A stretch of DNA of 12,655 nucleotides from Bryobacterales bacterium (GTDB lineage Bacteria > Acidobacteriota > Terriglobia > Bryobacterales > Bryobacteraceae): assembly GCA_003517725.1 (NCBI GenBank), contig DOZZ01000256.1, positions 1-12,655 of the forward strand, in the 5' to 3' direction. Position 1 is the first letter of the stretch. Each line of letters opens with the position of its first letter. Shown piece by piece: positions 8,816 to 12,655 of the stretch. The translations under genes and the position numbers were made by a program. Under the pieces are notes generated by a model, which saw only the letters and a program-made list of their open reading frames with translations, had not been told where the DNA came from and did not search any database.

Positions 8816-9906
8816 GAGTAGATTTCCGCAATGGCGACCGGACGGTGCTCTTGAAGGGACCGGTATCCCGCCTCGACAATGGCCATGGTGCCCAGATTAT
8901 CAGCACCGCTGAGGCTGGGTTGAGTTCCTGACGCAATAGCTTCCATCAGGTCGGCCATGGGCCCGGGGAAGGCATCGGGAAACCACGCCTCGCGCCAACG
9001 TGGAGTGGCCCACACGCCGGGTTCCGAAGCGGTGGTGAAGGTGAGCGTGCTGGGCGCGTGGTTGGGATAGCTGGGCCAGCCCAGCGTGCCTTCGGCCAAG
9101 CCGGAGGTTCCCGTGACTCTCCATTTGATGTACGGGTTCAGATTGTCGCGGTCGTTCTGAGGGCCCACCCAGACGTCATCCCAGGCGGTGGCGCGCAGGC
9201 CGCTCGAGTATTCCATGGTGTACAGGCAGATGCCATCCTGATGAGGAAAGCGTGTGCGCGGGTCCGGGCGCGCGCTGACGTAAATCGAGTCGGGCTCGCC
9301 GAACAAATAACGGAAGCTATCGATGTGATGAATGCTCATGTTCAGCAGCGTCAGGCGGCTGTAGTTTTGCAGCCACTGTTGCCAGTGCGGCACCGCGCGC
9401 ATCTCGATGGTGGCAAGAACCGGTTCACCCAGGTCGCCGCGCGTCAGCAGCGTCTTCAGCGCGCGAATCGATTGATCGAAACGCATGTTCTGATTGACGG
9501 CCAGCAACAGGCCGCGCTCGCGGCATAAGCGCACCGTTTCGACGGCGTCCGGGTAGTTGACGGCCAGCGGCTTCTGCGCCAGGATGCCTTGCAAGTGCCG
9601 GCCTTCACGCACGGCCTGGCGCACAATGTCCAACTGCCGGTCGGGCGGCACGGCGATGTCGAGGATTTGGATATCGGGGTCGCGCAGCATCTCGCCGACT
9701 GAGTCGAAGACCTTCGGGATGCCGCGCAGAGCGGCGGCTTGGCGCGCGGTCTCGGGCGTTCTGGAAGTAATGCCGGCGACGTGAAAACCCGCTCGCGCGT
9801 AGGCCGGCAACTGCACGTCGCGCATGATAAACCCCGCACCGATAGCGCCGATGCCGAAGTCGCAACGGCTGGGGCGGGGAATCGAGAAGGCCAGATCGAG
9901 ATTCAA
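8812..9906 (-). CDS. Gfo/Idh/MocA family NAD(P)-dependent oxidoreductase
   Basis: This 364-residue protein has an N-terminal Rossmann fold with the dinucleotide loop '[10 protein letters not shown]' (18-27), '[11 protein letters not shown]' (44-54) and 'ILDIAVPP' (81-88). In the family EKP motif the conserved Lys is present but Glu is replaced ('AQKPLA', Q111-K112-P113). The substrate domain carries '[15 protein letters not shown]' (189-203), whose His pair belongs to the usual catalytic region. Such enzymes oxidise or reduce sugars, inositols and glycosides at one hydroxyl. The only plausible start in frame near the Rossmann fold is a TTG at 9906, with no clear Shine-Dalgarno, so the exact N-terminus is uncertain. 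The gene is coupled by a 4-base ATGA overlap to the PQQ dehydrogenase. It lies 32 bases downstream of the small-gene cassette and may be read from that promoter. Confidence 0.9.
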   Translation of the reverse strand: MNLDLAFSIPRPSRCDFGIGAIGAGFIMRDVQLPAYARAGFHVAGITSRTPETARQAAALRGIPKVFDSVGEMLRDPDIQILDIAVPPDRQLDIVRQAVREGRHLQGILAQKPLAVNYPDAVETVRLCRERGLLLAVNQNMRFDQSIRALKTLLTRGDLGEPVLATIEMRAVPHWQQWLQNYSRLTLLNMSIHHIDSFRYLFGEPDSIYVSARPDPRTRFPHQDGICLYTMEYSSGLRATAWDDVWVGPQNDRDNLNPYIKWRVTGTSGLAEGTLGWPSYPNHAPSTLTFTTASEPGVWATPRWREAWFPDAFPGPMADLMEAIASGTQPSLSGADNLGTMAIVEAGYRSLQEHRPVAIAEIYS

Positions 9907-9938
9907 TAGATGGAGAAGTGGTCTAAGTTGTAGAGCGT

Positions 9939-10232
9939 CTAACCAACGATGTGTTTGCCTGCAAGCAGTAGCTGCAGGTATTGCTCCTGAGACACCGCGC
10001 AGCTAACCAAATCAACGAATTCAGACCTTTGTCTGAACCGCAACTGCTTGGCCATCATTGCGAGCAGTTGGTCGCCGATCTCGGTGTCGCCATGACTCAT
10101 CTTCGTGAAAACGGAGGTTTTGGCGCCATTGTAGATATAAAAATAAAAGCGATGATCTTTACCGTGGTCGAATTTTTTAAAACCCTTCTTCAGTAGCGCG
10201 GACTCGATCAACCTCGCTTTTATTTGACTCAC
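9939..10232 (-). CDS. HicA-like small protein (possible toxin)
   Basis: The 97-residue protein starts at GTG, overlapping the upstream gene stop by 4 bases (GTGA), with AGGG a few bases upstream. It has the layout of a HicA/YcfA-type double-stranded-RNA-binding fold: a first helix 'LIESALLKKGFKKF' (8-21), the 'KDHRFYFYIYNGAKTSVFTK' strands (25-44) with His27 where HicA carries its catalytic His, then 'SHGDTEIGDQLLAMMAKQL' (46-64). HicA proteins cut mRNA and are neutralised by HicB. Here the protein is longer than classic HicA (about 60 residues), with a C-terminal 'EFVDLVSCAVSQEQYLQLLL' tail. From memory, this 'SHG..E' subgroup is widespread but poorly studied. The toxin role is inference. 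Confidence 0.7.
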   Translation of the reverse strand: MSQIKARLIESALLKKGFKKFDHGKDHRFYFYIYNGAKTSVFTKMSHGDTEIGDQLLAMMAKQLRFRQRSEFVDLVSCAVSQEQYLQLLLAGKHIVG

Positions 10233-10621
10233 GCACCCTGAGCTACGTCCCGCACTATACTTCGCAACTGCAGCTTAAGAGATCTTGCATCGCCACTGAG
10301 GCCCTCGTCGGATTCCTCGGCGATGGTGTCCCACAGCATGGAAAAGTCCTCCGCAAAGGATCGAATAGCGTCGGGCAGATTATCCGCCCCCGCCATGATC
10401 GAAAGGATTTCGGATTCAATAACAACCCAGTTCCGATCATATTCGACATGTAGATCGAGCGGCTGCGCCAATCGAAACGTTCGGTTGCCGAAATTAAGGC
10501 TAATCAGTTGCACTGCTTGCGGGTATCTGACTTCCGTGCCAAACGTTTCATTCCGCGCGTTCTCCACCCAGCCAGAGACTGGAGCGTCGACAAAACTAAA
10601 ATCTCGTAGCGAACACGTCAT
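10229..10621 (-). CDS. Uncharacterised protein, loosely HicB-like (possible antitoxin)
   Basis: The 130-residue protein begins at an ATG sharing one base with the stop of the preceding gene (TAATG), with GGGGAG about 11 bases upstream. Residues 54-105 ('PLDLHVEYDRNWVVIESEILSIMAGADNLPDAIRSFAEDF...LW') follow the pattern of a HicB partial-RNase-H-like domain: a strand, a second strand, 'G' and then 'xxeAixxFxeD'. No ribbon-helix-helix or HTH segment, which classic HicB antitoxins carry, is evident. The C-terminus is acidic then helical. Its position directly before, and overlapping, the HicA-like gene supports a partner role. If this is a HicBA pair, the antitoxin-like gene comes first, the reverse of the commonest order. 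Antitoxin function is inference. Confidence 0.65.
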   Translation of the reverse strand: MTCSLRDFSFVDAPVSGWVENARNETFGTEVRYPQAVQLISLNFGNRTFRLAQPLDLHVEYDRNWVVIESEILSIMAGADNLPDAIRSFAEDFSMLWDTIAEESDEGLSGDARSLKLQLRSIVRDVAQGA

Positions 10622-11001
10622 TACTTAGGCTCTCCCCGGCGCTGTGCCGCATCCAGTGTCTTTCCGAGCCATTCGCGAAATGCATTGGCCGTTGTAAGGC
10701 TCATAATGACCGCCACTTCGGTATTTCTCTGAATCGCGTTCGAGTGCGGTGCGCTGATCTCGTCCCCAACTCGCCCGGTCGTCACGTCCCATTCGTGAAC
10801 GCTGGCACTCGCGGTAGCAATGTGTTGGTTGAAAAAGAACGTAATGATGTCACCGCTTGGCGTCTGGCCGCCAAAGGCTCCGTCAACGTGGATATATCGG
10901 AAATGCGGCGTCTCTCGGTTTTCAAACCGTATCGCCGTCCGAGGAATATCGGAATCCGTGCTCGCGGCCGCCTTTTCGGTAATCGTCTTTTTCAGGCTCA
11001 T
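10621..11001 (-). CDS. Uncharacterised small protein, first gene of the three-gene cassette
   Basis: I do not recognise a named family with certainty. From the ATG at 11001 the product has 126 residues: a polar N-terminus (1-30), then 'FRYIHVDGAFGGQTPSGDII' (34-52) and 'TFFFNQH' (54-60), and a C-terminal 'EVAVIMSLTTANAFREWLGKTL' (95-116). This alternating beta-strand then 'vvmS...A...WL...L' pattern loosely recalls DUF3467-type proteins and other small 'GGxTPxG' proteins found beside regulators. The frame also opens at a TTG at 11034. Neither start has a clear Shine-Dalgarno; the ATG gives the more natural N-terminus. Stop and next start overlap (TAATG), tying it to the HicB-like and HicA-like genes. 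The predicted promoter is about 100 bases upstream. A DNA-binding, third-component or RNA-related role cannot be distinguished from sequence. Confidence 0.65.
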   Translation of the reverse strand: MSLKKTITEKAAASTDSDIPRTAIRFENRETPHFRYIHVDGAFGGQTPSGDIITFFFNQHIATASASVHEWDVTTGRVGDEISAPHSNAIQRNTEVAVIMSLTTANAFREWLGKTLDAAQRRGEPK

Positions 11002-11076
11002 TGTCGGCACGCACCGCCGTTGTAGACTCGCCAATTCTTGATACCTAAATCCCTACGAGTCAGTCACTTGCGTTCC

Positions 11077-11093
11077 AAGCAGGGGTGCTGCTT
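11077..11093. promoter_or_regulatory. Inverted repeat at the predicted transcription start of the cassette
   Basis: AAGCAG-GGGTG-CTGCTT is a perfect 6-bp stem with a 5-base loop. With the minus-strand promoter at 11102-11130, transcription should begin near 11095, so the repeat covers about +2 to +18. This is a typical site for autorepression by a toxin-antitoxin complex, or a 5' stabilising hairpin in the mRNA. Confidence 0.45.
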
Positions 11094-11101
11094 CGGTGTC
11101 A

Positions 11102-11130
11102 AGTGTAGTTTCAAATAGAGAAATTGTCAA
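11102..11130 (-). promoter_or_regulatory. Sigma-70-like promoter of the three-gene cassette
   Basis: On the minus strand a perfect TTGACA (11130-11125), a 17-base spacer and TACACT (11107-11102, 4/6 match) form the best promoter match in the window. It points into the small-gene cassette. A second TTGACA lies at 11102-11097 but lacks a good -10 at the right distance. Confidence 0.6.
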
Positions 11131-11152
11131 TCCGCTGGCTGGGAAATACCCT
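11124..11152 (+). promoter_or_regulatory. Weak candidate promoter for the TIM-barrel gene
   Basis: TTGTCA (11124-11129), 17 bases, then TACCCT (11147-11152) could drive rightward transcription with a leader of about 130 bases. Its -35 overlaps the -35 of the leftward cassette promoter, so the two would compete. An alternative -10, TATACT at 11227-11232, is a better hexamer but has no -35 at a proper distance. Confidence 0.25.
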
Positions 11153-11187
11153 CTCCACCAGGGTTAGCACTATCTACAAGGCTTCCT

Positions 11188-11248
11188 TGCACGGAACCAA
11201 GAACTCCCCTTTGTTTTCATGCAGAATATACTTTGAATGCACGGAACC
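11188..11248. repeat. 11-bp direct repeat upstream of the TIM-barrel gene
   Basis: TGCACGGAACC occurs at 11188-11198 and again at 11238-11248, exactly 50 bases apart, inside the 258-base gap between 11034 and 11293. The first copy is also part of TTCC-N6-GGAA, and a neighbouring CAAGG-CTT-CCTTG stem lies at 11177-11189. The gap otherwise holds only promoter-like elements and a small ACCCT/AGGGT stem (11148-11164). A regulator site or a duplication scar are both possible. Confidence 0.5.
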
Positions 11249-11292
11249 CGGTTAGCGGTCGCCGGGACTTCTATCCAAATGAGAGGCGAATC

Positions 11293-12114
11293 TTGAAACT
11301 CGGGTTGATCAGTTCCGCATGGCAGGGCACGCCGATCGGCACGGCGCGCGGCATTGAGCTGACGCGCGAGATCGGGTTCGACACCATTGATGTGTTCGCG
11401 GACCCGCTCGAGATCACGCCGCAAGAGCGCAAGCTGATCCGCAAAACCTGTGCGGCGTGCGATCTGCCGGTGGTCGCGACCGTCTGCTGCGCGCTGGGGA
11501 TCGCGGATTTCAATAAGCCGGTGCGCGATTTCCATACACAGCGAGCCAAACAGTACCTTGATTTTTGTTGCGAGCTCGATGGCAGGAATTTACTGTTGGT
11601 AGTGGGCGAGTATATCTGGCAGCGGGAAGTGATCCTTCCGGCCGATCAGTGGAAGTGGGCCGTGGAGCATGTGCGCGAACTCGCTGTGCACGCGGACGGC
11701 TTAGGGCTGGAGATCGCGATCGAGATCGAGCCTTTTCACCTGTCGATCGTCAACAGCATCGCCAAGATGGCAGAGTTCTTGAACGACGTGGGACATCCTC
11801 GAGCCAAGGCTAACATCGACATCTCGCATCTGGCGCTGGTCAAAGACGGACCGGAGCAGATCGCCAAGCTGAGAGGCAGGATTGCGCACGTGCATCTCTC
11901 CGATTGCAACGGGAAGGTGCATGGCGACTTACCGCCGGGCCGGGGAACGGTTGATTTTCCGCCGTACCTGCAAGCGCTGGCGGACGCGGGTTTCGATGGC
12001 GCCGTGAGCATCGAACTGGAGTACTCGCCCGAGCCCGGCAAGATTGTCGAGTGGGTGCGGGAAGCCTACACGTCCTCGGATCGGTTGATGCGCGCGGCGG
12101 GACTGCGGACTTAG
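11293..12114 (+). CDS. Sugar phosphate isomerase/epimerase-like TIM-barrel protein (xylose-isomerase-like/AP endonuclease 2 fold)
   Basis: The frame opens at TTG 11233, but a TTG at 11293 has GAGAGG 6 bases upstream and gives the classic first strand 'MKLGLISSAW', so 273 residues are proposed. Motifs of the metal-dependent family follow: 'IGFDTIDVF' (27-35), 'LEIAIEIEPFH' (139-149) with a Glu ligand at 144 or 146, 'NIDISHL' (174-180) giving Asp176/His179, 'HVHLSDCNGKVHGDLPPGRGTVDF' in outline (199-222; His201, His210 and the P-G-x-G-x-x-D turn), and 'SIELEY' (239-244) with the last Glu. Family members isomerise or epimerise sugars and keto-acids, or open 3-keto-glycosides. The substrate here is unknown. 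It is divergent from the oxidoreductase, separated only by the small cassette. Its TAG stop overlaps the xseA stop on the other strand. Confidence 0.88.
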   Translation: MKLGLISSAWQGTPIGTARGIELTREIGFDTIDVFADPLEITPQERKLIRKTCAACDLPVVATVCCALGIADFNKPVRDFHTQRAKQYLDFCCELDGRNLLLVVGEYIWQREVILPADQWKWAVEHVRELAVHADGLGLEIAIEIEPFHLSIVNSIAKMAEFLNDVGHPRAKANIDISHLALVKDGPEQIAKLRGRIAHVHLSDCNGKVHGDLPPGRGTVDFPPYLQALADAGFDGAVSIELEYSPEPGKIVEWVREAYTSSDRLMRAAGLRT

Positions 12115-12655
12115 TCCACGGTCGCTCCGAAGGTGCCGTCCGATAGCCTTACCTTGATGGGTGCTCCGGAACTTACCTCTGCCGTAACTTTCACCAGCGC
12201 GCCGTCGGGCCGCGTGACGATGGCGTAGCCGCGATCCAAAATACGCAGCGGGCTGAGCTGTCCGAGCTTGGCTTCCACCGGATCGAGACGGCGGCGCAAG
12301 CCGTGCAGCCGCCGCGTTATGTGCTCGGCCAGCGCGCGTTCGGCTTTGGCCAGTAGCGCGCGCTGGCGCTCCAGGCGCGGGCGCGGGTCATGCCCGCGCA
12401 GCCTCCCCGTCAGCTGGTCGACCGTTTTGCGCCGCACGTCCACGGCGAAGCGCATGCGGTCGCGCAGGCGATAGTCCTGATCGTCAACGCGCTGCGACCA
12501 GCGGTTCATGGCGCGCTGCAGCAGCATGGCGGCGCGGCCCACGCCCTGCTGATCCAGACGCCGGTGCAGCATAGCCAGGCGGTAGCGCAGCAGCTGGATC
12601 GCGCGGTGCTCGAGCGCCGCCAAATTTTCGAACAGCTCCTGCCTGGTGCAGATGA
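12111..12655 (-). CDS. xseA: Exonuclease VII large subunit (3' part, runs off the window)
   Basis: The frame is open to the right edge ('ICTRQELFENLAALEHRA' precedes the TTG at 12623), so the N-terminal OB-fold and most of the catalytic domain lie outside. The visible part is the long basic coiled-coil region rich in Arg/Leu ('RRLDQQ', 'QRALLAKAERALAEH') followed by the hallmark C-terminal motif 'LGQLSPLRILDRGYAIVTRPDGALVK' (in outline) and a short beta-rich end 'PIKVRLSDGTFGATV'. XseA with several XseB subunits degrades single-stranded DNA to short oligonucleotides in the cytoplasm. The gene ends stop-over-stop (12111-12114) with the TIM-barrel gene, leaving no room for a dedicated terminator between them. 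Confidence 0.93.
   Translation of the reverse strand, partial: ICTRQELFENLAALEHRAIQLLRYRLAMLHRRLDQQGVGRAAMLLQRAMNRWSQRVDDQDYRLRDRMRFAVDVRRKTVDQLTGRLRGHDPRPRLERQRALLAKAERALAEHITRRLHGLRRRLDPVEAKLGQLSPLRILDRGYAIVTRPDGALVKVTAEVSSGAPIKVRLSDGTFGATVD

Noticed and set aside
7361..8821. A 486-codon plus-strand open frame opposite the PQQ dehydrogenase
   Set aside because: It is fully antisense to a gene with clear domains, Arg/Ala/Gly-rich without motifs, and results from high GC. No ribosome site was seen.
10323..11025. Plus-strand frames of 93-101 codons opposite the small cassette
   Set aside because: The minus-strand frames are chained by stop/start overlaps, have a promoter and family-like motifs; the plus frames have none.
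1..12655. CRISPR arrays, tRNA or rRNA genes, transposases
   Set aside because: No regularly spaced repeats, no cloverleaf or rRNA-like segments, and no transposase or integrase motifs were seen on reading both strands.

Overview
The window looks like chromosomal DNA of an Acidobacteriota species, most likely of the Solibacter/Bryobacter type. This is inferred from the gene families and their combination, not from a marker gene. The families are an Oar-like TonB-dependent transporter with an N-terminal carboxypeptidase-regulatory-like domain, a Tat-exported glycoside-hydrolase-like protein, a quinoprotein dehydrogenase carrying an internal cytochrome c domain, a Gfo/Idh/MocA oxidoreductase, a sugar-isomerase-type TIM barrel, and a single-span membrane protein of a type I recall from acidobacterial genomes. 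The metabolic genes are GC-rich and use some TTG starts.

Layout. Positions 1-975 (+) hold the 3' part of a membrane protein with a Pro-rich cytoplasmic linker, one transmembrane helix and an uncharacterised outer domain. It converges on a minus-strand pair transcribed leftward: the TonB-dependent transporter (start corrected to 6476), then 6 bases later the Tat-exported glycosidase-like protein (984-3092). The spacer at 6477-6700 contains a candidate promoter, two tandem pseudo-palindromes and a hairpin at the end of the next unit. That next unit, also minus strand, is a Gfo/Idh/MocA oxidoreductase (8812-9906) overlapping by ATGA with a secreted PQQ/haem c dehydrogenase (6701-8815). Upstream of the oxidoreductase is a compact three-gene cassette of lower GC (9939-11001). 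Its genes overlap stop-to-start. The last product resembles HicA toxins, the middle one loosely resembles HicB, and the first belongs to no named family I can place. The cassette has a good sigma-70-like promoter with a hairpin or operator at its predicted transcription start. A divergent TIM-barrel gene (11293-12114, +) follows, ending stop-over-stop with the 3' part of xseA (exonuclease VII large subunit), which runs off the right edge.

How it may work together (inference). The transporter and the exported glycosidase-like protein form a polysaccharide or glycoside acquisition pair. The oxidoreductase, the quinoprotein dehydrogenase and the divergent TIM-barrel enzyme could oxidise and rearrange sugars in the periplasm and cytoplasm. 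The small cassette lies between the divergent oxidoreductase and TIM-barrel genes and looks like an accessory insertion. It is the most likely place for something undescribed: a toxin-antitoxin-like module with a third conserved-looking protein.
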